A DNA stretch of 24,886 nt from the IMG/VR virus record IMGVR_UViG_3300009610_000637, positions 1 to 24,886 of that record. One strand, given 5' to 3'. The DNA is from a virus. Shown in pieces: positions 13,379-19,501 of the stretch. Position numbers and translations under genes: made by a program. Position 1 is the first letter of the stretch. Each line of letters starts with the position of its first letter. The notes under the pieces are model-generated. The model did no database searches. It had not been told where the DNA came from and worked only from the letters and a program-made list of their open reading frames with translations.

Positions 13379-13915
13379 ATGAACGCAGAATCCGAGATGG
13401 CGACCGCTGACGGCCTGGGCGGCGAGCCCGCACCGTCGCGGCTCGACCGGCTCCGCGAGCTGGTCGCTGACGAGATCAACCGACCGCACACCGACGCCGC
13501 CGCCGAGCTGTCGGACGTGCTGCACAATGACGACGTGCTCGCCCTCTACGTGGACGGGGGCGACGTACCGCAGATCCTCGCCTGCACGTCTGAGGGCTCG
13601 GGCGAATCGAGCTACCGGGATAACCCGGACTTCTTCGCCGGCACCCGCGACGAAGTCGGCGAGTGGCTCGCCGGCAGCTACAACGAAGGCTGGGCCGCTA
13701 ACTGGATCATCGACCTAGACAGCGGGCAGGCCGTCAACTGGCAGACGAGCGTTTTGCTGGGCGATATGTCCGCCCGGCGGCTGCTCGACGTGATCGCCTC
13801 CGGCGTCCCGCGAGAGGACGAGTGGGACAGCGCGGCCGACTTCATGGAGGCCGTCGCCGAAGGACTCGACCGCGCCGGGATCACCCGGCCCGACCACTAC
13901 CCCGAGGAGGACTGA
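13379..13915 (+). CDS. Strongly acidic cargo protein (178 aa)
   Basis: I do not recognise the family. It is rich in Asp and Glu throughout. The N-terminus is disordered and then helical (PSRLDRLRELVADEINR). The middle is strand-like (VLALYVDGGDVPQILACT) and ends in aromatic-rich segments (GTRDEVGEWLAGSYNEGW, NWIIDLDSGQAVNWQT). A helical C-terminus (SARRLLDVIASG, DFMEAVAEGLDRAGI) closes it. The ATG was chosen by the shared leader. High acidity and position in an accessory module would fit a DNA-mimic or anti-defence protein, but nothing specific shows it. Confidence 0.65.
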   Translation: MNAESEMATADGLGGEPAPSRLDRLRELVADEINRPHTDAAAELSDVLHNDDVLALYVDGGDVPQILACTSEGSGESSYRDNPDFFAGTRDEVGEWLAGSYNEGWAANWIIDLDSGQAVNWQTSVLLGDMSARRLLDVIASGVPREDEWDSAADFMEAVAEGLDRAGITRPDHYPEED

Positions 13916-13919
13916 CCGA

Positions 13920-14078
13920 ATGCCGATCTACCGCTACACGGCCGTTATCCAAGTCACCGCCGACGACCAGGCCGACGCCGACAAGCAGGCCGAGGACGCT
14001 ATCGGCGTCTTCCACGGCAACGCCGACGTGGGCGCGTGGCTCGAAGACAGCGAACCGGAAATCGAAGAGCAGGACTAG
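13920..14078 (+). CDS. Small acidic protein (52 aa)
   Basis: The ORF begins 4 bp after the previous stop with GAGGAGG just inside that gene. Its product starts with a strand (MPIYRYTAVIQVTAD), then a helix (DQADADKQAEDAI), then an acidic tail (WLEDSEPEIEEQD). A similar strand-helix pattern (TWRVTIADDLGDDELLDRL) occurs in the 145-aa protein downstream, so it may be a short relative of that domain. The TAG stop provides the first base of minihelix B. It has no recognised function. Confidence 0.6.
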   Translation: MPIYRYTAVIQVTADDQADADKQAEDAIGVFHGNADVGAWLEDSEPEIEEQD

Positions 14079-14122
14079 CGACGCGCTGGCGCGCTCGGCG
14101 GGGTTCGATCCCTCGCCGTCGC
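14078..14122 (+). other. tRNA-like minihelix B (acceptor stem plus T-arm)
   Basis: GCGACG (14078-14083) pairs with CGTCGC (14117-14122), one base short of a full acceptor stem. Inside is a T-arm with stem CGGGG/CCTCG (one G-T pair) and loop TTCGATC. As in element A, the first G belongs to the upstream TAG stop, the element is followed by CAT, and the leader motif comes next. The central linker differs, so the shared parts are the structural and T-arm bases. Confidence 0.5.
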
Positions 14123-14138
14123 CATTCACCCAACACCC

Positions 14139-14150
14139 AACCGAAAGAGA
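14139..14150 (+). promoter_or_regulatory. Shared leader/RBS motif, AACCGAAAGAGA variant
   Basis: It lies 5 bp before the ATG at 14155. It continues as ATCCC, matching the integrase leader on the other strand (AACCGAAGGAGATCC at 24071-24084) better than the other copies. Confidence 0.5.
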
Positions 14151-14154
14151 TCCC

Positions 14155-14592
14155 ATGAGCGAGAAGACCTACGAGTTCGAGAGCATCGGCGAGGCGACGC
14201 TGCGCGAGACGTGGCGCGTCACCATCGCCGACGACCTGGGCGACGACGAATTGCTCGACCGTCTCACCGACGAGCTGCAAGCCGGGAACTGCGAGTTCGT
14301 CGAGGAGCGCGCCGAAGAAGAGCGCGAACGCGAGATCCGGCCGGAGTCGATCGAGGAGGCCGGACCCGAGCCGGAGACGGCATACACCGTCGTCGGGCTC
14401 TACTGCGACAACGGGCAGCGCTACGCAACGAGCGTCTACACCAACGACGGGCCGCAAGCCGCCGAAGCGCTGGCGCAGAAGGTCTGCCGAGAGGACAACG
14501 ACGAGGCCGACTCAGACCGCGACCTGATCGAGATCGCCGCCGTGATCGAGGGGGAGGCGACCCTCGCCGACCTGGGCGCAGACATCCCATGA
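14155..14592 (+). CDS. Acidic cargo protein, possibly two small domains (145 aa)
   Basis: The first part (about 1-65) has a strand TWRVTIADDLG, a helix DDELLDRLTDELQAG and a highly charged region (ERAEEEREREI). The second part (about 75-145) has the strands TAYTVVGLYC and RYATSVYT, a helix AAEALAQKVCRED and another strand IEIAAVIEG. The alternation suggests small alpha/beta domains. The stop overlaps the next ATG as ATGA. The family is not recognised. Like its neighbours it is strongly acidic, which is a common feature of this module. Confidence 0.65.
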   Translation: MSEKTYEFESIGEATLRETWRVTIADDLGDDELLDRLTDELQAGNCEFVEERAEEEREREIRPESIEEAGPEPETAYTVVGLYCDNGQRYATSVYTNDGPQAAEALAQKVCREDNDEADSDRDLIEIAAVIEGEATLADLGADIP

Positions 14593-14822
14593 GAAAGGCC
14601 GAGCAGATCCGTCTAGACGTCGGGGCGACCGCTCAGGAAATCGCGGAGTGGGAAGAGCGCGGAGTCGAGCTGCGAAGGCGGCTCGGCTCGGCTCTTGCCG
14701 AGGCCCGCGACCATCCCGAGTTGACGCTAGAAGAGGCTCGCGCGATCCCCGAGAAACCGATCCCGAGGCAGACCGCCAACCGCCTGATCCGCGAGGCCGG
14801 TACTGCCAACGCCGCGCCATGA
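14589..14822 (+). CDS. Small helical protein, possibly HTH (77 aa)
   Basis: The start overlaps the previous stop by 4 bp and the end overlaps the protease start by 4 bp. The sequence is helical with a charged middle (EIAEWEERGVELRRRLGSALAEARD) and a C-terminal stretch with EEARAIPEKPIPRQTANRLIREAG that could be a helix-turn-helix. It has no recognised family. Coupling to the protease gene implies co-expression. Confidence 0.6.
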   Translation: MRKAEQIRLDVGATAQEIAEWEERGVELRRRLGSALAEARDHPELTLEEARAIPEKPIPRQTANRLIREAGTANAAP

Positions 14823-15277
14823 TTTTCCGGCGCTGCATCGCCTCGCTCGTCGTCCTCCTGGCGCTTGCCGCGCCAGCGAGGGCGGCACCGTTCACCCCCG
14901 AACTCGACCGGGCCTACAACACGGCCCTGCGCTTCTGGCACACCGAGCCCGGCAACTGCACGTCGCTGGACCGCGAGATCGTCGCCGACGCGGCGATGCC
15001 CGAGGAAGCCGAGGGCTGGGCGACCATCGCCACCGAGCCGACGCCGTGCGTCCTCTACCTGCGCCGCACCCTGGCCGGGCCGCGCTGGTTCGAGCGGGCC
15101 TGCGCCGTGATGATCCACGAGGTCGGCCACCTACTCGGCTACGGGCACTCGGCCGATCCGCGCAACGTCATGTACCCCGAAGTCGTCGCCATCCCCGGCC
15201 TCTGCCAGCGGGTCGGGTTGCGCGAACTCAACCGGCGCGACCGCTACGTGAAGCCGGTACAGCGCTCGTCCGGCTGA
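14819..15277 (+). CDS. Secreted metzincin-like zinc metalloprotease (152 aa)
   Basis: An N-terminal signal peptide (basic MIFRR, hydrophobic SLVVLLALAAPA, cleavage likely after ARA near 21-23) sends it out of the cytoplasm. The catalytic zinc site HEVGHLLGYGH at 100-110 is the full HExxHxxGxxH metzincin motif. It is followed by NVMYP (M118), matching the Met-turn of matrixin-like enzymes. Four Cys in the mature part (C47, C77, C95, C129) could form two disulfides. Length is short for the clan, with no propeptide apparent. It is the last gene of the cargo operon and overlaps its neighbour by 4 bp. Its substrate is unknown; surface or competitor proteins are possible. Confidence 0.8.
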   Translation: MIFRRCIASLVVLLALAAPARAAPFTPELDRAYNTALRFWHTEPGNCTSLDREIVADAAMPEEAEGWATIATEPTPCVLYLRRTLAGPRWFERACAVMIHEVGHLLGYGHSADPRNVMYPEVVAIPGLCQRVGLRELNRRDRYVKPVQRSSG

Positions 15278-15303
15278 CCGTTTATTCCGGCCGGCCGGAC
15301 GAG
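15265..15303. terminator. Inverted repeat at the end of the cargo operon
   Basis: CTCGTCCGGC (15265-15274) and GCCGGACGAG (15294-15303) are perfect 10-bp complements with a 19-nt loop that overlaps the protease stop. Part of the loop and one arm form the 14-bp palindrome TCCGGCCGGCCGGA (15286-15299). There is no U-run, so a terminator or mRNA 3'-end role is inferred from location. Confidence 0.45.
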
Positions 15304-15309
15304 TGGTAG

Positions 15310-15334
15310 TGGCGGCCCCAGGGGTCGAACCTGG
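15310..15334 (-). other. tRNA 3'-end-like element (T-arm plus acceptor strand)
   Basis: On the minus strand CCAGG, loop TTCGACC and CCTGG make a perfect T-arm, followed by GGCCGCC and A in the place of the 3' acceptor strand and discriminator. A matching 5' strand GGCGGTC (15410-15416) pairs at all seven positions with one G-T pair. The 107-nt interval has no D-arm or anticodon arm I can fold, so it is tRNA-like rather than a tRNA gene. Confidence 0.4.
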
Positions 15335-15603
15335 CTCTCCGGGGTAGTAGGCAGGTCGCGACAGCTACGACGTTCCTGCTCGAACCCCGACGACTTTCTC
15401 TACCGTCCCGACCGCCGTGAGGAGTCCTCCACCGGGCGCCGTAGATCCCTCCGTCCGGCCCCAGCAGGCCGGTCCCCCAGGATCGTGCGCGCATCCATTC
15501 GGTCGCTTCGTCCGCTAGCTCTGGCGAGCCGCAGCCCGGCGAAGATTCCCGCCGCCTTTGAGTGTCGCCAGGGAACGACGACGGCGGGCTTGAGGAGGAG
15601 ATC

Positions 15604-15652
15604 CTCTTGGCCTCGCGGCCCAAGAGCGCGACTAGTCGCTAGTGGCTCTTGG
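15604..15652. other. Mutually exclusive hairpins
   Basis: CTCTTGG (15604-15610), CCAAGAG (15620-15626) and CTCTTGG (15646-15652) let the middle segment pair with either neighbour. The second option extends to 8 bp (CCAAGAGC with GCTCTTGG) and encloses the palindrome GCGACTAGTCGC (15627-15638 region). Such alternatives are typical of RNA switches or processing sites, but no ligand or function is evident. Confidence 0.4.
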
Positions 15653-15707
15653 CTTGACCACCCAGTATGAGGGGCGGTCTGCGCGCGGGCTCGGCCAGTA
15701 TAGCCCG

Positions 15708-16127
15708 TCAGGACGCCGAAAAACGGCGCTCGGCCAGTCCTTGCAACCCACGTTCCTGCGTGAACTCCTCGACGTCGTCGGGCAGCGCCAGGCGCGGGAC
15801 GACGAGAGCCTTCGCCCGGCCGTCCTGATGGTCGAAGGCGACGTGGTGAACGAGGCACCCTGGGCCGGCGTTTCGCGGGTCCCAATCGAGGTAGACGAAG
15901 TCTTCGGGGGTGAGGTCGCGAAGAGGGCCGTGGGTGCGGATTTCCTGCTTGCCGAAGAAGTGGAACGCCTGCCACTTGCGATCGGTCGTGCAGGGCCGCT
16001 CGTAGGGGTCGAAGCTGGCGAGCCAGCAGGCGGGCTTGCCGTCGATGAAGGGGACCGGGCAGCGACGCACCATCGCCGCCCGCCAGAACTCGTGAGAGAG
16101 CCCTGGGGGCGGCTTGGCGATCGTCAC
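15708..16127 (-). CDS. HNH endonuclease-like protein (139 aa)
   Basis: The layout matches small phage and actinobacterial HNH proteins. A Cys-rich N-terminal part (C23, C34, C46) is followed by WQAFHFFGKQEIR (52-64), then DWDPRN (81-86), CLVHH (91-95) and the tail PRLALPDDVEEFTQERGL that is typical after the domain. H56, N86 and H94/H95 are candidate catalytic or metal residues. The usual HH pair at the first site reads FH here, so activity needs testing. The GTG start overlaps the upstream stop as GTGA. It is the last gene of the replication operon. Likely nicking or cutting of DNA, perhaps in replication or packaging. Confidence 0.6.
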   Translation of the reverse strand: MTIAKPPPGLSHEFWRAAMVRRCPVPFIDGKPACWLASFDPYERPCTTDRKWQAFHFFGKQEIRTHGPLRDLTPEDFVYLDWDPRNAGPGCLVHHVAFDHQDGRAKALVVPRLALPDDVEEFTQERGLQGLAERRFSAS

Positions 16128-16672
16128 GGCGTGTCGCCGTCGACTTCTTCGAGCGCGATCTGATTCGGGTCGACGGCCTCGGCCTCGGGCTCCGTCTTCG
16201 CGCGGCACATCTTCCCGCAGTCCTCGCACTCGGTCAGCGGGATTCGCTCGGCCGGGACCGACTGGCCGTACTTCTCGCGCAGGGCCGAGCGCGAGAGCTC
16301 CTCGCAGTCGGCGAGCACGTCCTCGAGCTCGACGTCGCCCTTGCGCAGCGCTGGCAGCACCACGGCGAGCTTCGACATCTCGAGCTCGGCGAGCTGCTCT
16401 TGCGAGACACCCCGCTTGACGACGAGCTCCTCGTAGACCTCGATCAACTGGTAGGTCTGCGAGCGCTTCAATCCGATGGCCGGATCGCCGAGCCACGACT
16501 CAAACTTTTCGTGGCCCAGCGCCGTCCACATCTGCCCGGTGTAGAACTCGTGCAGGTGGCCGGCGAGGGCGATCCAGACCTGCTTGATCGCCCCCGTCCC
16601 CTTCTTGATTTTCTGCTCGACGGCGAACGCCTTCTTGGCCGCTCGCTCCTCGGGTGAGAGTGCTTTCCCCAT
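16124..16672 (-). CDS. HTH-like DNA-binding protein with C-terminal zinc knuckle (182 aa)
   Basis: Residues about 40-85 (FYTGQMWTALGHEKFESWLG then IGLKRSQTYQLIEVYEELV) resemble phage and plasmid proteins with a helix-turn-helix like the DUF3102 or partition-associated group. A second helical part includes SKLAVVLPALRKGDVELEDVLADC. C149, C152 and C156 (CEDCGKMC) may bind zinc, and the tail is acidic. The start ATG lies 4 bp after the preceding stop. Its place after the recombination genes suggests a role in replication or its control. Confidence 0.55.
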   Translation of the reverse strand: MGKALSPEERAAKKAFAVEQKIKKGTGAIKQVWIALAGHLHEFYTGQMWTALGHEKFESWLGDPAIGLKRSQTYQLIEVYEELVVKRGVSQEQLAELEMSKLAVVLPALRKGDVELEDVLADCEELSRSALREKYGQSVPAERIPLTECEDCGKMCRAKTEPEAEAVDPNQIALEEVDGDTP

Positions 16673-16676
16673 CGGT

Positions 16677-17195
16677 CTAGAAGGGGATGTCGTCTTCGCC
16701 GTCACCGCCGGCAGCGGCGCCCTCGAAGTCGGACGTGTCGGCCGGGACATCGCTACCGCCGCCCGTCCACGCCTCGCCCTCGCCGAGCAGCTCGTTGACG
16801 TAGGTGTTGCGGTACTTCTTCTCGCCCTTGTCGGTGGTGGTGACGCGGATCGACACCCGCGCCCTGCCACACAGCGGCTCGAGCGCCTCGGGGAGATCGG
16901 CCAGGGCGACGCCTTGGAGCCCGAGCATCTCCAAGTAGCCCTTCGTCCAGGCGATCCGGTCGGGGTCCTCGAGCTCGTGCCAAACGCTCGGCGCCGAGAG
17001 GCCCATGTGCTCGCCCTCGGTGACGCTGATTTCGGTAATCAGCTTGAGCGGGCCGCCGCCCTCCTTTTCCCAGAAATCGAAGCGCTCGATCTGGCCTTCG
17101 TAGTCGCCATCGGGGACGCTACCTCCCGACGTCTTCGCCTCGGCATCGTCGTAGACGTCCTGCATCTCGGCGAGTCGCTCTGCGTAATCCGTCAT
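16677..17195 (-). CDS. DUF669-like single-strand DNA-binding partner (172 aa)
   Basis: Contains VPDGDYEGQIERFDFWEKEGGGPLKLITEISVTEGEHMG, the OB-fold-like strand pattern of the DUF669 family, and ends in an acidic tail GEDDIPF, the SSB-type tip that recruits partner proteins. The ATG overlaps the Sak4-like gene stop by 4 bp. Phage DUF669 proteins typically sit beside a Sak4/RecA-like ATPase and serve as its single-strand-binding partner, exactly as here. Alternative long frames on this strand through 18140 are shadows. Confidence 0.75.
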   Translation of the reverse strand: MTDYAERLAEMQDVYDDAEAKTSGGSVPDGDYEGQIERFDFWEKEGGGPLKLITEISVTEGEHMGLSAPSVWHELEDPDRIAWTKGYLEMLGLQGVALADLPEALEPLCGRARVSIRVTTTDKGEKKYRNTYVNELLGEGEAWTGGGSDVPADTSDFEGAAAGGDGEDDIPF

Positions 17196-17980
17196 TTGGT
17201 CTTCTTCTCCTGTTTCGCGGGTTTGGGCTTCTCGGGCTCGGGCTCGGGCGCGGCCGGCGGCGCCAACGACTTCGCCATCTCCTTGCGGAGAGTGACCGCG
17301 TCGAGCGGAAGCGGATCGGGAAGGGGTGCCGCGCCCTCGGGGACGCGACCGCCGGCCTCGTGGTGCTCGGCCCCCTGCGTCCGCAACACCCGCTTGCTTT
17401 TCTCCTCCTCGCCCTCCCACTCCGCGAGGAAGATGAAGTCGACGAAGCCGACGAGGAACTTGCGCGCCTGGCCGGAGAGGGTCGGCTGCGTGACCGTCTT
17501 CGAGCCGACCTTCTTCTTGACCTCGCGATCCTCGGCGTGGGAGATGAACCACACCCCGAGGCCGAGGCCGGCCAGCTTGCCGACGCGCAAGCGGAACTCG
17601 TCGGCAACGGCCGACCACCCCTTGCCGTATTCGGCGTCGCTCGGGTGCTTGATCCCGAGCTGGGCGCAGACGTAGTCGGAGCAGAAGCGGTAGAGCTCGT
17701 CGACCGTGTCGACGGCGACGACGTCGAAGCGGCGGTCCTTCCCCTTCTTTGCGTCGTCGGCGATTTCCTGGCCGACCGCAAGAAACTCCGCCCAATTGGA
17801 GACGGGCGCTTCGTAAACCTCGAGCGAGCCGAGGCCGGGTTCGGTCGCAATGAAGAGCGTCTTGTCGGGGTTGATCTTCGATGCGAACGTGCTCTTCCCG
17901 ATCTTCGGCGGCCCGTAGAGGAGGGCCTTGATCCGAGCGGGGGAGAGCGACGGCGCAGACTTCTCGGTGGGGAGCGTCAT
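17192..17980 (-). CDS. Sak4-like RecA-family ATPase for recombination (262 aa)
   Basis: Walker A GPPKIGKST at 23-31, a Walker B strand VVAVDT at 87-92 and the sensor-like SHAE at 147-150 give the phage nucleotide-binding ATPase pattern (AAA_24/Sak4). These proteins promote annealing or exchange of single-stranded DNA during phage replication and repair. The C-terminus, from about 235, is a Pro/Glu/Lys-rich tail. It lies between the PD-(D/E)XK nuclease and the DUF669-like gene with 4-bp overlaps on both sides, which makes a recombination cassette: resect, bind, anneal. Confidence 0.8.
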   Translation of the reverse strand: MTLPTEKSAPSLSPARIKALLYGPPKIGKSTFASKINPDKTLFIATEPGLGSLEVYEAPVSNWAEFLAVGQEIADDAKKGKDRRFDVVAVDTVDELYRFCSDYVCAQLGIKHPSDAEYGKGWSAVADEFRLRVGKLAGLGLGVWFISHAEDREVKKKVGSKTVTQPTLSGQARKFLVGFVDFIFLAEWEGEEEKSKRVLRTQGAEHHEAGGRVPEGAAPLPDPLPLDAVTLRKEMAKSLAPPAAPEPEPEKPKPAKQEKKTK

Positions 17981-19020
17981 GCTTTGTCCTCCTCGTTGGT
18001 GGTTGCTGGGGAGATGTCGGTGTTGGGGAACTTCTTGAGGATCGACGCCGTGACCTCGGCGTCGGTGTAGGGCTTGCTCGCAGAGCGGTCGCTCCGCTGC
18101 TTCTCCTTGAAGAGCGAAGGTGCGTCGGGGTCGCCGACACAGAGCGGGAGGAAGGGGCAGCCGCCGTAGTCGTGGCAATGGCTCGAGTTGCGGGGGTAGA
18201 TCCGCGCTCGCGATGCCTCGCGCCGCTGGGCGGCCCATTGCCAGAGCTCGGCCTCGATCCGCACGAGGTCGGTGGCGCTGCGGGTGATCGGCTCCTCGAC
18301 GAGATAGAACTCGGGCCGCTCGGCGTAGTCGGCTTCGACCCGCTCGGCGTACTCGTCGACCGTCTCCGTTTTCTTCTGCTTGATCGACGGCTTGCGGGTG
18401 AAGCGGTAGGAGACGTTGGTGATCTCGTGGCCGGTCGCCCGCCAGATCCCGTAGCACTCGAGGGCGAGCTGCCGATCGAGCTTCAACCGCTTGATCGCCA
18501 CCGCCTGCATCTGCCCTACGAGCTTGTCCTCGATCAGCATCCAGTCGGCGGTGAGTCCGTCCGCGTAGCCCTCGAGGTCGAAGGTGCGCGAGTAGGCCCC
18601 GGTGTCGGGGTTGCGGAGCCGGACCCGGTATCCGAACTCGCGCCGCTCGTGCCGGCCGTAAGCGGCGAGGTAGGCCCTGGCCGCCCCGGTGACGATCGCG
18701 CAGTCGACGGTGAGCCGGTCCTGATCCTCTTGGGTGAGGATCGTCGCTTCGCCGGAGAGCTTGGCGACACCGTCCGCGGGGTCGCCCGTCTCGGTCGCCT
18801 TGGCGAAGGCCCCGCCGAGGCGAAGGCTGGCCGCCCTGGCGATCGGTTCGATCTTGTCGACGTAGCTGTAGGCGTAGCGCTGATGGCAAGCGAGCTGGGT
18901 GTTGAGCGACGAGTGCGAGAGGGAGGCGCGGCCTTCACGGTCCTCTTGGTCGACGAGGTTCTGCACGTCGGACGGGATCAGCTCGGGCAGGCCCTCGAGC
19001 ACGGTCAAGGCAACGGTCAT
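17977..19020 (-). CDS. Cas4/AddB-like PD-(D/E)XK nuclease with Fe-S cysteines (347 aa)
   Basis: The nuclease core is visible as GYAD (D154), LIEDK (E164, K166) and QLALECY (Q184 to Y190, the QxxxY motif). One Cys at 45 (TQLACHQRY) and three at 282, 288 and 294 (CHDYGGCPFLPLC) reproduce the arrangement that holds a 4Fe-4S cluster in Cas4 and AddB nucleases. Established members are exonucleases acting on DNA ends; here it probably supplies single strands to the Sak4-like protein. The ATG is preceded by GGAGGAG inside the previous gene. No CRISPR array or cas1/cas2 gene is near, so phage recombination is the likelier role than spacer acquisition. Confidence 0.8.
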   Translation of the reverse strand: MTVALTVLEGLPELIPSDVQNLVDQEDREGRASLSHSSLNTQLACHQRYAYSYVDKIEPIARAASLRLGGAFAKATETGDPADGVAKLSGEATILTQEDQDRLTVDCAIVTGAARAYLAAYGRHERREFGYRVRLRNPDTGAYSRTFDLEGYADGLTADWMLIEDKLVGQMQAVAIKRLKLDRQLALECYGIWRATGHEITNVSYRFTRKPSIKQKKTETVDEYAERVEADYAERPEFYLVEEPITRSATDLVRIEAELWQWAAQRREASRARIYPRNSSHCHDYGGCPFLPLCVGDPDAPSLFKEKQRSDRSASKPYTDAEVTASILKKFPNTDISPATTNEEDKA

Positions 19021-19244
19021 TTTCTCCTCCGGTAGCGACGGGATTTACAGGTGTCGAAGTGGTGGCGGTGACGCGACCGGCTGTAGTCGCGGGGCAGCCG
19101 CGCCGGCCGAGCCGAGAGCACCCCGAAGTCGTGGAAGAGGACGTAGCTGCCCTCGTGGCAGTCGGGCTCGGCGTCGATCGGGATGGTGCGATCGCCGAGA
19201 CGGGCGAAGTTGATCGGGGCCTGGCAGTCGCGGCAATTCGGCAT
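19017..19244 (-). CDS. Small zinc-ribbon protein (75 aa)
   Basis: The start MPNCRDCQAPINFARLGDRTIPIDAEP matches a common small phage and actinobacterial zinc-ribbon type, with CxxC (C4, C7), an IPxDAEP segment and a later HxxxC (HFDTC). The C-terminus is basic (KSRRYRRRK). The start overlaps the preceding stop by one base (TGATG), and its stop overlaps the nuclease ATG by 4 bp. Probably nucleic-acid binding; the exact role is unknown. Confidence 0.65.
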   Translation of the reverse strand: MPNCRDCQAPINFARLGDRTIPIDAEPDCHEGSYVLFHDFGVLSARPARLPRDYSRSRHRHHFDTCKSRRYRRRK

Positions 19245-19501
19245 CAGAAAATGTCCTCGGGTCGAACTTCGCTGGGGGCATCTACCTTTTCCGGCTGGCC
19301 GGACAGAACGGTGGGACGGCGACCCTCGGTGTTTGCGGCTTGGCGCTCGGCCTTCGCCGCGTCCTTCGTTCTGCCGGCGCCAGGGCAGCGCTTCCGCATC
19401 CCCGGTCGGCCGTAGTCGTGGTCCCACATCGTGCCGTCCTTCTTGAGCCGCGGGTGCCCGAGGCAGAAGGGGCATTGCACCTTCTCGGCCGAGGGGCTCA
19501 C
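19244..19501 (-). CDS. Small zinc-finger-like protein (85 aa)
   Basis: CPFCLGHPRLKKDG (C10, C13) is followed by WDHDYGRPGMRKRCPG, giving a CxxC-H-C pattern consistent with one zinc site. The rest is polar and likely disordered. The GTG overlaps the upstream stop as GTGA. No family is recognised beyond a zinc finger. It sits between the helicase-linked unknown gene and the second zinc ribbon. Confidence 0.55.
   Translation of the reverse strand: MSPSAEKVQCPFCLGHPRLKKDGTMWDHDYGRPGMRKRCPGAGRTKDAAKAERQAANTEGRRPTVLSGQPEKVDAPSEVRPEDIF

Larger units (their letters stand above)
15278..15707. other. 430-bp structured gap between converging operons
   Basis: No open frame here has a credible RBS or protein-like composition. 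The rightward cargo operon and the leftward replication operon both end into it. It contains the second arm of the inverted repeat at 15294-15303, a T-arm/acceptor-like element on the minus strand (15310-15334), and a set of competing hairpins (15604-15652). It may hold a non-coding RNA made from the leftward transcript, or only terminators. Confidence 0.5.

Noticed and set aside
13379-13915. ArdA-type antirestriction protein
   Set aside because: Size and acidity fit, but the characteristic ArdA sequence blocks are not recognisable.
15310-15416. A complete tRNA or tmRNA gene on the minus strand
   Set aside because: Acceptor and T-arm fit, but 107 nt is too long for a tRNA, no D-arm or anticodon arm folds, and the conserved tmRNA 5' segment and tag frame are missing.
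17192-18889. Leftward frame extended to 565 codons
   Set aside because: Only the last 262 codons, starting at 17980, are protein-like; the rest is an out-of-frame reading of the nuclease gene.
17977-19020. CRISPR-associated Cas4 with a CRISPR array
   Set aside because: No array of spaced repeats and no cas1 or cas2 gene is present; the neighbours are recombination genes.
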